From: Deltaproteobacteria bacterium
GTDB taxonomy: Bacteria > Desulfobacterota > Desulfobacteria > Desulfobacterales > JAFDMD01
Reading direction: 5' to 3'
DNA length: 33,677 nucleotides
NCBI GenBank assembly: GCA_019306185.1
Contig: JAFDMD010000032.1
Coordinates: 1 to 33,677 of the forward strand
Shown here one piece after another: positions 17,154-24,861 of the stretch. How positions within the stretch are numbered: the stretch's first letter is position 1; each line of letters opens with the position of its first letter. The notes below the pieces were generated by a model. It was not told the origin of the DNA. It was given only the letters and a program-made list of their open reading frames with translations, and did no database searches. The position numbers and the translations under genes are program-made.

Positions 17154-17216
17154 CGCCAAACAAGGCGAAAATAGGTTAAAAGGAAATAATAAAGAAATTT
17201 TCCGCTTTGTTTGGCG
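17154..17216 (+). other. Long imperfect hairpin between rpsR and the DUF2232 gene
   Basis: CGCCAAACAAGGCGAAAAT (17154-17172) pairs with the complement at 17197-17216, with one G-U pair and one bulge. No T run follows, so it is not a classical terminator. It may stabilise or attenuate the ribosomal-protein mRNA. Confidence 0.5.
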
Positions 17217-17279
17217 GCTCCGGAAGCGTTTCTTTTTGTCCGGCGCAATTTCTCAATAAAAATATAAGCATATGAAACA

Positions 17280-18230
17280 GTGAAGCCTACAAATGAAATA
17301 AAAAACGTTATTTGCGAATTCGGAATAATAATCTCTTTATATTTCATACCGATAGCGCTTCCGTTTTTAGGCGGGTTATGCGCTATTTTCACCCCCTTGC
17401 CCGTTTTTTTTTATAGGATGAGGTTGGGCGGAAAAATTTCCCTTATAACTATCGGAGCGATTAGCCTATTTATTTTTTGTATTTCGGACAATAGGTTTTA
17501 TTCCATAATATTTTTATGGCTCATTATATTAGGCTTTATACTGAGCGAATTAACGGAAGCAAAATTTTCATTAGAAAGCGTTATAACAAAAGGCGCTATT
17601 TACGGATCGTTTATTGCCTTTTTATTTATATTTCTTTACGCAAACGCGGTTGATAAAGGGGCGATTGAGTTAACGGCAGGCTTTGTAAATAAAAATCTTA
17701 ATATTATTTTAACATTATATAAAGAGGCGGGGATACCGAAAAGTGAAATAGAGCTTTTTACCGCTTCTATGGGAAGATTGGAATTCATTATTGTCCGAAT
17801 AATGCCCGGTATTATATTATCCGGCGCGCTGCTTATATCCGTTATAACAACCTTAACCGCAAGAGGAAGCTTTGCAAAAAAGATTCCATTGCCACATTTC
17901 GGAAATCCTAATTGCTGGAGAGCCGAAGATAATTTTGTATGGTATTTTATAGTAAGCGCGGTTTTGATACTGCTTCCTATAAGAGATTGGAGACTTATCG
18001 GAGTAAACGGGCTTATAGTTTTGTTTAATATATATTTTTTTCAGGGTTGGGCGATAATATCTTATTATTTAGAAAAGAAAAAAATCAATAAAATGGTAAA
18101 ACCGTTTTTATTCGTTGTTGTTATATCAATAAAATATTTATTATTTGCTTTGGTAGCAGCGGGACTTTTTGATACCTGGTTTGATTTTAGAAAAATTAGA
18201 AATAAAGCGTCCGTAAAAGAGTCTCCTTAA
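17280..18230 (+). CDS. DUF2232 (YybS-like) membrane protein, 316 aa
   Basis: A hydrophobic protein with about eight membrane helices. It lies between rpsR and rplI, where many Desulfobacterota carry a DUF2232 gene. The order and the segment RAEDNFVWYFI followed by a loop and two more helices fit that family. Its function is unknown; in Bacillus YybS is a membrane protein near rplI. The start is GTG 17280, because a stop lies five codons upstream in the frame and no earlier start exists. The Shine-Dalgarno is weak, so translation may depend on an upstream hairpin or on the ribosomal transcript. Confidence 0.8.
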   Translation: MKPTNEIKNVICEFGIIISLYFIPIALPFLGGLCAIFTPLPVFFYRMRLGGKISLITIGAISLFIFCISDNRFYSIIFLWLIILGFILSELTEAKFSLESVITKGAIYGSFIAFLFIFLYANAVDKGAIELTAGFVNKNLNIILTLYKEAGIPKSEIELFTASMGRLEFIIVRIMPGIILSGALLISVITTLTARGSFAKKIPLPHFGNPNCWRAEDNFVWYFIVSAVLILLPIRDWRLIGVNGLIVLFNIYFFQGWAIISYYLEKKKINKMVKPFLFVVVISIKYLLFALVAAGLFDTWFDFRKIRNKASVKESP

Positions 18231-18308
18231 AGGATATTTAAACGCAAAAAATAATAATTATAAAAAGGATAAGGAAACAATTTAGGGGTTTTTCGCTTTG
18301 CTTGATTT

Positions 18309-18350
18309 GTCATTTCGACGAACGAGGAGAGAAAAAATTCATTAATTAAA
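18309..18350. repeat. Degenerate copy of the dispersed ATTTCGACGA repeat
   Basis: GTCATTTCGACGAACGAGGAGA followed by a decayed tail lies in the spacer before rplI. It resembles 32248-32286, including the AATTCATTAATTA end. Confidence 0.6.
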
Positions 18351-18390
18351 TTATAAACAGAGCCTAATTTAAAACGGAGGTTACGCTTTA

Positions 18391-18834
18391 ATGAAAGTTA
18401 TATTAAAAGAAACAATAGACACGTTGGGTATAGTAGGAAGCGAAGTGAAAGTGGCGGACGGTTACGCTCGAAATTATCTTTTGCCTCGCAATAAAGCCGT
18501 CCCCGCCACTCCCGCTTTTAGAAAAATAATCGAGCAGGAAAAAAAGAAGTTTACGCTTCAGATAGCAAAAGAAAGAAAAATAGCCGAAGAGACCGCCGAA
18601 AGAATTAAAGGAGCGGAATGCGTAATACAGGCAAAAGTAAATCAGGGAGAAGAACTTTATGGTTCGGTAACGGCAACCGATATTCTGAACGCTTTTGCGG
18701 CAAAAGGCATAGAAATAGAAAAAAGAATGTTGCTTTTGCAAAAGCCTATAAAACATCTCGGCGAATACAATATACCCGTAAGAGTTTATGCGGATATAGA
18801 ACCGGAAATAAAAGTAATAGTTAAATCGGAATAA
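18391..18834 (+). CDS. rplI: 50S ribosomal protein L9
   Basis: A 147-aa L9. The N-terminal RNA-binding domain reads MKVILKETIDTLGIVGSEVK, then VADGYARNYLLPRNKA. It is followed by the long connecting helix (residues 40-75) and the C-terminal domain with GEELYGSVTATDI and YNIPVRVYADIEPEI. The protein binds the L1 side of 23S rRNA and helps keep the frame. GGAGG lies ten bases before ATG 18391. It belongs to the rpsF operon in order. The next gene begins five bases after its stop. Confidence 0.95.
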   Translation: MKVILKETIDTLGIVGSEVKVADGYARNYLLPRNKAVPATPAFRKIIEQEKKKFTLQIAKERKIAEETAERIKGAECVIQAKVNQGEELYGSVTATDILNAFAAKGIEIEKRMLLLQKPIKHLGEYNIPVRVYADIEPEIKVIVKSE

Positions 18835-18839
18835 ATGCA

Positions 18840-20240
18840 ATGCGTTCCGAATTTGATAAAAATTTAATTTCGAACGATACATTACGCAAACTTATTGACA
18901 TTTGCGGAGAAAAAAATTGCGCTTGTAAAAAGGAAGAGCTTGTATGTTACGGATATGACGCGACAAAAAAACATTTTATGCCGGATGTCGTAATCTTTCC
19001 TAATAACAGCGGCGAGGTTGCCGCCGTTATGCGTCTTGCCAATGAAAAAAAAATTTTTGTAACGCCGAGAGGCGCCGGATCAGGCATGACCGGAGGCGCT
19101 TTGCCCGTTTGCGGCGGCGTAGTAATGTCCCTTGCCCGTTTAAACCGTATTATAAACATAGACGCCGATAATCTTACGGCGGAGGTAGAACCCGGAGTAG
19201 TTACCGGAGTATTTCATAAAACCGTAGAAAAAAAAGGGCTTTTTTATCCGCCGGATCCCGCAAGCTCCGCTTTTTCCACCATAGGAGGCAACGTTGCGGA
19301 ATGCTCCGGCGGACCCCGAGCCGTAAAATACGGCGTAACAAGAGATTACATTCTGGGGCTTGAAGTCGTCCTGCCGAACGGCAACGTAATCAATACCGGA
19401 GTAAGAACCGCAAAAGGAGTTGTCGGATACGATTTAACCCGTCTTATAGTAGGCTCCGAAGGAACGCTTGGAGTCGCAACCCGAATTATTCTAAAACTTT
19501 TACCCCTTCCCGCGTCTAAAAAAACAATCATGGCGACATTTAATACTATGGAAAAAGCTTCTCAAACCGTATCCGCAATAATAAAATCAGGCATTATACC
19601 AAGAAAAATCGAATACATGGATAATGCGGCTATTACCTGCGTTGCAAATTTTACAAATACAGATTTAGATACAAAAGCCGGAGCGCTTCTATTAATAGAG
19701 GTTGACGGAAGCGAATATGAAACCGAACAACAGATAAAGCGGTTAAACATATTATGCCGCGACACAGGCGCCAAAGAGATAAAAAATGCGGCTACAAAAG
19801 ATGAAGAAGCGGCTTTATGGAAAGCGCGACGCTCTATATCGCCGGCTTTATTTAAATACGGCTCCTTTAAAATAAATGAGGATATAGCGGTTCCCCGAAG
19901 CAAAATACCGGATATGACAAACAAAATAGAGGCTTTAAAAAAAGAGACCGGCCTTATGATAATAACCTTCGGACATGCCGGAGACGGCAACATACATATA
20001 AATATAATGCTTGATAAGGATAATAAAAAAGAGCTTGAAAAAGGGAAAAAAGCGGTTGAAGATATATTAGATTACGCTCTTAAACTCGGCGGCACAATAT
20101 CCGGCGAACACGGAATAGGAATAACAAAATCGGTTTACATGCCCAAAGAGATAAAAGAGGTTGAATTAAACCTTATGAAAAAAATAAAAAGGGTATTCGA
20201 CCCTAACGGAATATTAAATCCGGGCAAAATATTTGTATAA
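18840..20240 (+). CDS. FAD-linked oxidase, GlcD (glycolate/lactate dehydrogenase) family, 466 aa
   Basis: The PCMH-type FAD domain is evident: PRGAGSGMTGGALP (about 80-93), ADNLTAEVEPGVVTG, DPASSAFSTIGGNVAECSGG and VGSEGTLGVATRI. The C-terminal domain carries the conserved FGHAGDGNIHIN and SGEHGIGITK. The family oxidises 2-hydroxyacids (D-lactate, glycolate and others) and passes electrons to an Fe-S partner of the GlcF type. No GlcF gene is next to it; the HdrD-like protein at the left edge belongs to a related CCG family, but a link would be guesswork. It starts at ATG 18840, five bases after rplI. The substrate is uncertain. Confidence 0.9.
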   Translation: MRSEFDKNLISNDTLRKLIDICGEKNCACKKEELVCYGYDATKKHFMPDVVIFPNNSGEVAAVMRLANEKKIFVTPRGAGSGMTGGALPVCGGVVMSLARLNRIINIDADNLTAEVEPGVVTGVFHKTVEKKGLFYPPDPASSAFSTIGGNVAECSGGPRAVKYGVTRDYILGLEVVLPNGNVINTGVRTAKGVVGYDLTRLIVGSEGTLGVATRIILKLLPLPASKKTIMATFNTMEKASQTVSAIIKSGIIPRKIEYMDNAAITCVANFTNTDLDTKAGALLLIEVDGSEYETEQQIKRLNILCRDTGAKEIKNAATKDEEAALWKARRSISPALFKYGSFKINEDIAVPRSKIPDMTNKIEALKKETGLMIITFGHAGDGNIHINIMLDKDNKKELEKGKKAVEDILDYALKLGGTISGEHGIGITKSVYMPKEIKEVELNLMKKIKRVFDPNGILNPGKIFV

Positions 20241-20308
20241 ATTGTTTTTATTTCGAATGGTTAAACCCGTAAATTATAATTTTTAATATTTTTATAAAGG
20301 TGATTATT

Positions 20309-20968
20309 ATGGAAGACAAAATAACTCTTATACTCGCCACTACAAACAAAGGGAAAACAGCGGAAATAGAAGAAATGCTGAAAAATTTTCCTGTCGATAT
20401 AAAAGACCTTCAACAGTTCGGAAAACTGCCGGAGGTAGAAGAGGACGGCAAAACATTCGAGGAAAACGCTTATAAAAAAGCAAGCTTTTATTCAAGAATA
20501 CTTGGCTTTCCTACAATAGCGGACGATTCCGGACTTTGCGTGGAGGCTTTGGACGGAGAGCCGGGCATATATTCGGCAAGATATGCCGGAAAAAAGGCTT
20601 CGGATAAAGAAAAATATCAAAAAATCCTTGCGCAAATGAAAAATAAGGATAATAGAAAAGCATATTTTCAATGCAATATTTCAATAGCGGTTCCTACCGG
20701 AGCGGCTCTTAGTTACGAGGGAAAATGCAATGGAATAATAACCGAAAAAGCCGCGGGCGCCGCAGGTTTCGGTTATGACCCGATATTTTTTTATCCTTCG
20801 GAAAATAAAACCTTCGGGCAGATGACCTCGTCGGAAAAAGGGAAAGTCAGCCACAGAGGTCTGGCATTGGCGGAGGTTTGTAACGAGTTCGATAAGGTAA
20901 TAACATGGATAAAACAACAAATGCCGGTATTTAAAAGAATTCATAACTCCGTAAAGTGCTCGGTATGA
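20309..20968 (+). CDS. rdgB: RdgB/HAM1 non-canonical purine NTP pyrophosphatase, 219 aa
   Basis: The enzyme hydrolyses ITP, dITP and XTP to monophosphates and so keeps deaminated purines out of DNA and RNA. Signature motifs are all present: ATTNKGKTAEIEEML, FEENAYKKA, ADDSGLCVEALDG, GFGYDPIFF and SHRGLAL. I chose ATG 20309 because AAGGTG lies six bases upstream; the upstream GTG at 20300 is part of that site. The C-terminal 15 residues go beyond the usual end and may be a by-product of the overlap. Its TGA stop overlaps the next start (ATGA), and this TGA is a real stop, unlike those in the hdr genes. Confidence 0.95.
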   Translation: MEDKITLILATTNKGKTAEIEEMLKNFPVDIKDLQQFGKLPEVEEDGKTFEENAYKKASFYSRILGFPTIADDSGLCVEALDGEPGIYSARYAGKKASDKEKYQKILAQMKNKDNRKAYFQCNISIAVPTGAALSYEGKCNGIITEKAAGAAGFGYDPIFFYPSENKTFGQMTSSEKGKVSHRGLALAEVCNEFDKVITWIKQQMPVFKRIHNSVKCSV

Positions 20969-21546
20969 TAGAAAAGCTTATAAAGGCAAACAGAAGTTGC
21001 AGACGTTTTAACCAAAGTAAGCAGATTGATTCGGATATATTAAAACGGTTTGTTAAGCTTGCGGGGCTTTCCGCGTCCGCCGGAAATCTACAGCCTCTTA
21101 AATATATCATATCTTTGAATACAGATTTAAACGAAGAAATATTTTCGACTTTAAGCTGGGCGGCTTACCTTAAAGATTGGAAGGGACCTAAAGAGGGGGA
21201 AAAACCCTCGGCTTATATAGCGCTTCTACTCGATACCGAAATATCCAATAACAAATGGAGCGCTTACGATTGCGGAATAGCAAGCCAATCAATACTGCTG
21301 GCAGCGGCGGAAAAAGGCTTGAGCGGTTGTATGATAGGAGCGGTAAATAAAAAAAAACTTTCGCAAATTTTAAACGTCAAACCGCATCTTGAAATTATGC
21401 TTGTTATCGCTTTAGGCGCGCCCGGAGAAAAAATTGTTATAGAAACGGTTCAAGATAATAATATAAAATATTTTCGAGATAAAAAAGGGGTTCATCATGT
21501 TCCCAAAAGAGACTTGGAGGATATCATTATAAAGGTTTTCGATTAA
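20965..21546 (+). CDS. Nitroreductase-family FMN protein, 193 aa
   Basis: A short nitroreductase-fold protein: SCRRFNQSKQID at the N-terminus, then SASAGNLQPLKYII (an FMN-phosphate binding region), then DCGIASQSILLAAAEKGLSGCMIGAV, which is the typical central helix and loop, and ALGAPGEK near the end. Such proteins reduce nitro groups, quinones or other substrates with NAD(P)H. The specific substrate is unknown. The start overlaps the rdgB stop, so the two are translated together. It has normal length for the small members of the family. Confidence 0.88.
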   Translation: MIEKLIKANRSCRRFNQSKQIDSDILKRFVKLAGLSASAGNLQPLKYIISLNTDLNEEIFSTLSWAAYLKDWKGPKEGEKPSAYIALLLDTEISNNKWSAYDCGIASQSILLAAAEKGLSGCMIGAVNKKKLSQILNVKPHLEIMLVIALGAPGEKIVIETVQDNNIKYFRDKKGVHHVPKRDLEDIIIKVFD

Positions 21547-21612
21547 TATTGATTTGTCCTTCGGATTATTTGTCATGTTAACATGTTGATTTATAAATTA
21601 ATATGGAAAAAT

Positions 21613-21703
21613 TATAATGCTTAATATTTCAATAAACCTATATCGTTCTTTTCATCCGAGAAACCGAATATACGGGTTCGCCGGAAATAAGAACGGTTTT
21701 TTT
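21613..21703 (+). promoter_or_regulatory. PEP carboxykinase leader: -10 box and hairpin with T run
   Basis: A consensus TATAAT (21613-21618) lacks a good -35 box at the right spacing. Downstream, CGTTCTT (21644-21650) pairs with AAGAACG (21689-21695) around inner pairing (AACCG with CGGGTT). Seven T residues follow (21697-21703). This may be a terminator for the upstream operon or an attenuator in the leader of the next gene. Confidence 0.45.
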
Positions 21704-21725
21704 CAAGCAAACAAGGAGAAAGAGG

Positions 21726-23702
21726 ATGGAGACTGATAATATGTCGGAAAAAGATATAGTTTCCGGTATAGGAAAGGTAAAAACTTTTGAAGATGCCATA
21801 GACATTTTAAAAGAGAAAACAGATAAAATAAACTTTTCAAAATTATCCGCAATTAAAAACAAACAGGTTATATTAAAACTGGCAAACGCCGTAAAAATGT
21901 GTTCTCCGAAAAGCCTTTTTATCAACACAGGATCTGCCGAAGATAAAAATTTTGTACGCAATATTGCCATAGAAAACAAAGAAGAGGCAAAGCTTCCGAT
22001 TAAAGATCATACCATACATTACGACTTAAAAGATGAACAAGGCAGAATTGTCGACAGAACCTTTTATATAGTCGACGAAGAGGAAAGAGTAAGCTCCCTT
22101 GCCAAAAAAATACTCCGTAATGAAGCCTTTGAAGACATACAAGAGAAGATGACAGGCATAATGAAAGGCATGACAATGATTGCAGGATTTTATATAAGAG
22201 GTCCAAAGGGCGCCGCCGCTTCCAATCCTGCCATTGAAATTACAAGCTCCGCTTATGTCGCTCATAGCGCCGACATACTATACAGAAACCTATTTGATAG
22301 TTTTGATGAAGAGATTGAAAGGGCTAATCATTTATATGTTAATATACACAGTCAAGGTTTAAACAGATCCGAAGATTTGCCGAACGCAAGAGTATATATG
22401 GATAGAAAATGTCGGACAACATACAGCATTAACTGCACTTATGCGGGAAACACCCTGCTTTTGAAAAAAGGAAATCATAGATTTTCGGTTGATAAAGCGG
22501 TTTATACAAACAGAGGCAACGAACTTGCCGAACATATGTTTATAACCGGACTTGAAGGGAAAAAAGGAAGATTTACATGGATTGCCGGCGCCGCGCCCAG
22601 CGGATGCGGCAAAACCACTACCGCTATGGCGGGAACCCATTTTGTAGGCGACGATCTGGCGCAGATGTGGATTGACGATAAAGGAATAATAAAAGCCGTA
22701 AATCCGGAATGCGGAATATTCGGAATAGTAGAGGATGTTAATTCCGAAGGGGATCCTATATTAATGGATCTGTTAAGAAACGAAAAAACAGAGGTGATAT
22801 GGTCTAACGTTTTAATAGACGAAAACGGAAAACCCCATTGGACGGGCAACCTCGAAGAGCATTCGGAAAAAGGAATAAATTTTTACGGCAAATGGACAAA
22901 AGGGATGACGGACAAAAAAGGAAAGCCTGTTCCAATATCTCATCCTAACGCCAGAGTAACCCTTAGGGCAAACGCTTTGTCTAATTGTTCCGAAAAATTG
23001 GAAGACCCTAACGGGGCCGCAATAAGAATAATAACATACAGCGGCAGAGACAGCGATACTATGCCTCCGGTATGGGTTGCAAAGGATGCAAATTCCGGAG
23101 TAGTAATAGGCGCTTCTATAGTATCTGCGGCAACCGCAACCGAAGTGGGCGCAAGAGGAGTTAAAAGAGCGCCTTGGGCAAATGCACAGTTCATTCCAGG
23201 AGACCTTGCCGATTATCTTGACGCTCAATTTAAATTTTTCGGCAATAAAAAAATAGACCCTGCGTATAAACCTATAATAGCGGGACTCAATTATTTTCTT
23301 ACCCGTCAGGCAAGAGGCGGCGCCGGGAAAACTTTGCTCGGAGAAAAAAAAGACGTAAAAGTATGGCTCGGATGGCTTGAAGCAAGAGCCCATAATGAAG
23401 TTGAAGCCATAAAAACTCCGATAGGATACATTCCGAAATATGAAGACCTTAAAGCCTTGTTTAAAAAGATTTTGGATAAAGAATATCCGCTCGAACTTTA
23501 CGATAAACAATTCTCCTTTTATATAGATAAAATAATAGCAAGAATAGACTTGCAAATTGAGGCTTACAAAAAAGAGACTAATATAGCCAAAAAATTATTC
23601 GATATATTAAAGGAGCAGAAAAAAGGGCTTTTGGCTTTAAAAGCAAGTTGCGGAGCAATAGTCGCTCCTTTTGAGATCGAAAGCGTAAAGCTTGCCATAT
23701 AA
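21726..23702 (+). CDS. pckG: Phosphoenolpyruvate carboxykinase, GTP type, 658 aa
   Basis: The enzyme interconverts oxaloacetate and PEP with GTP/GDP and links the C4 acid pool with gluconeogenesis. The P-loop kinase motif reads APSGCGKTTTAM (about 289-300), where most GTP-type enzymes have PSACGKTN. It is followed by the metal-binding GDDLAQM, then NPECGIFG and HPNARVTLRA. The C-terminal half is longer than average, and several signature segments differ from the animal and enterobacterial type, so it belongs to a divergent branch. ATG 21726 has AAGGAG seven bases upstream; an ATG five codons on is possible. It is the last plus-strand gene before a region of mobile-element relics. Confidence 0.9.
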   Translation: METDNMSEKDIVSGIGKVKTFEDAIDILKEKTDKINFSKLSAIKNKQVILKLANAVKMCSPKSLFINTGSAEDKNFVRNIAIENKEEAKLPIKDHTIHYDLKDEQGRIVDRTFYIVDEEERVSSLAKKILRNEAFEDIQEKMTGIMKGMTMIAGFYIRGPKGAAASNPAIEITSSAYVAHSADILYRNLFDSFDEEIERANHLYVNIHSQGLNRSEDLPNARVYMDRKCRTTYSINCTYAGNTLLLKKGNHRFSVDKAVYTNRGNELAEHMFITGLEGKKGRFTWIAGAAPSGCGKTTTAMAGTHFVGDDLAQMWIDDKGIIKAVNPECGIFGIVEDVNSEGDPILMDLLRNEKTEVIWSNVLIDENGKPHWTGNLEEHSEKGINFYGKWTKGMTDKKGKPVPISHPNARVTLRANALSNCSEKLEDPNGAAIRIITYSGRDSDTMPPVWVAKDANSGVVIGASIVSAATATEVGARGVKRAPWANAQFIPGDLADYLDAQFKFFGNKKIDPAYKPIIAGLNYFLTRQARGGAGKTLLGEKKDVKVWLGWLEARAHNEVEAIKTPIGYIPKYEDLKALFKKILDKEYPLELYDKQFSFYIDKIIARIDLQIEAYKKETNIAKKLFDILKEQKKGLLALKASCGAIVAPFEIESVKLAI

Positions 23703-23791
23703 CAAACTACTTTCTTAGCGTAAAAAAAGCAACGGCGTCTCAATGCGGCGTCTTTGCGTATAATTAGTCGGCGCTTAAAAAGCATATTATA

Positions 23792-23851
23792 TATTGAAGT
23801 TATTGCAAATTTTATAAAAAACAAGGTGAGATATTTGCAATAACTTCAATA
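23792..23851. repeat. Perfect 19-bp inverted repeat with a 22-base loop
   Basis: TATTGAAGTTATTGCAAAT (23792-23810) and its exact reverse complement (23833-23851). It lies about 90 bases after the PEP carboxykinase stop, inside the MITE-like element, and has no T run. Confidence 0.85.
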
Positions 23852-23907
23852 CTACTCTTAACATTTTCTTGCAAATATTAAGAGGAAATACTCATTACTA
23901 TCAAAAG

Positions 23908-23997
23908 CGGTAGTTTTATTTGCGTAGCGGCTCTTGCCGTCGAGGAAATAATTTTCGGAGCGTTTTGCGTTAAAACAAAACAAACTCGGATACTGCC
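23908..23997. repeat. Palindromic repeat family, copy B
   Basis: It shares TTTGCGTAGCGGCTCTTG, CGAGGAAA-AATTTTCGG and CAAACTCGGA with copy A at 15843-15968, but the right arm is shortened and the stem is poorer. Confidence 0.65.
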
Positions 23998-24068
23998 AAA
24001 TTGAATTATCGGATGATTAACCGAACGGCTCATTTTTTACGCTTTTTATTAACTTTTTCAGCATCAAC

Positions 24069-24090
24069 TAATTAGTCGGCGCTTAAAAAG
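24069..24090. repeat. 22-bp direct repeat of the element's left end
   Basis: An exact second copy of the 22 bases at 23761-23782, ending in GTCGGCGCTTAAAAAG. The two lie 308 bases apart, bracketing the MITE-like element. Confidence 0.85.
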
Positions 24091-24163
24091 TTAAAATATA
24101 GTTATAAAAAGTAAAAGCGCTAAAGTTAAGTTTTAGACTTCCCTCGAAATTATGGATATAAAA

Positions 24164-24736
24164 TCAAGTAAAATAAGGCTTATTTATACCGGAACTAAAA
24201 AATGATACCGCCGTATTCCCATACCTTCTTGCGTCGTATAAAATAAATGGAGTTATTATTTTAGGTAGTTTTGTTTTGATTGAATGCTCGGCTACAATTA
24301 TTACTTTTGAATTTTCCAAAACGGTTTTGCTTATCTTTTCTATTGTCGAAACCATTGCGTTTGCCTTATATGGAGGGTCTAAAAAGATTATATCAAACGG
24401 ATATTCGGAATAATTTATAAGCGTATAGGACTTAATAATATCCTTCTTGATTATTTCGGTTTTATCTTGAAGCAGACATAAATTAATATTTTTATTTATA
24501 ATCGAAAGAGAATATTTGCTATTATCCATAAATACGCAAAACTCGGCGCCGCTGCTTATCGCTTCAATTCCGAATGCGCCTGTTCCGGCAAACAGATCAA
24601 GTATTTTTTTTCCTTTGATATAAGAGCCAAGTATATTAAATATAGCGGCTTTGATCTTGTTGGAAACGGGTCTTATGCTTTTTCCTTTGATAGGAATAAG
24701 CTTTTTGCCTTTAAACTCTCCGGCGCTTACTCTCAA
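24164..24736 (-). CDS. rsmD: 16S rRNA (guanine966-N2)-methyltransferase RsmD, 190 aa
   Basis: The Rossmann methyltransferase motif LDLFAGTGAFGIEA (about 45-58) binds S-adenosylmethionine, and the catalytic DPPY follows at about residue 120. The N-terminus (RVSAGEFKGKKLIPIKG, then RPVSNKIKAAIFNIL) is typical of RsmD. The enzyme methylates G966 of 16S rRNA. The start is TTG 24736: a stop lies two codons upstream, and GGAG is eight bases upstream, so no earlier start is possible. The length fits the family. It stands 90 bases after the response regulator in the same direction. Confidence 0.92.
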   Translation of the reverse strand: MRVSAGEFKGKKLIPIKGKSIRPVSNKIKAAIFNILGSYIKGKKILDLFAGTGAFGIEAISSGAEFCVFMDNSKYSLSIINKNINLCLLQDKTEIIKKDIIKSYTLINYSEYPFDIIFLDPPYKANAMVSTIEKISKTVLENSKVIIVAEHSIKTKLPKIITPFILYDARRYGNTAVSFFSSGINKPYFT

Positions 24737-24795
24737 TTCTTATTCTCCGATTATTTTGGCAAGTCTTGCCCTGTCAAACGAAAAATCCAATTATT

Positions 24796-24861
24796 ATCCG
24801 CTTTACATATTTTACAACAATTTCCTACTGTAAAATCGGAATATCCGCTTTGCATATTTTA
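24796..24861. repeat. 19-bp direct repeat (18 of 19) at the end of the response regulator gene
   Basis: ATCCGCTTTACATATTTTA at 24796-24814 recurs as ATCCGCTTTGCATATTTTA at 24843-24861, 47 bases away, covering the last codons and the space after the stop. It suggests a local duplication that may have reshaped the C-terminus. Confidence 0.7.

Larger units (their letters stand above)
23765..24070. mobile_element. MITE-like element, shorter relative of the 15575-16151 element
   Basis: The left end TAGTCGGCGCTTAAAAAG (23765-23782) and the reverse complement of the right end (TAGTTGATGCTGAAAAAG, 24053-24070) agree at most positions with each other and with the ends of the element at 15575. TA lies at both borders. 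The interior holds a 19-bp perfect hairpin and one copy of the palindromic repeat. Another left-type end starts at 24073, so an element may have inserted next to or into a related one. No transposase gene is seen. Confidence 0.55.

Noticed and set aside
22812-23555. A 247-aa open frame antisense to PEP carboxykinase
   Set aside because: It is aromatic-rich without domains, as expected for the complement of a real gene; the sense frame carries all the family motifs.
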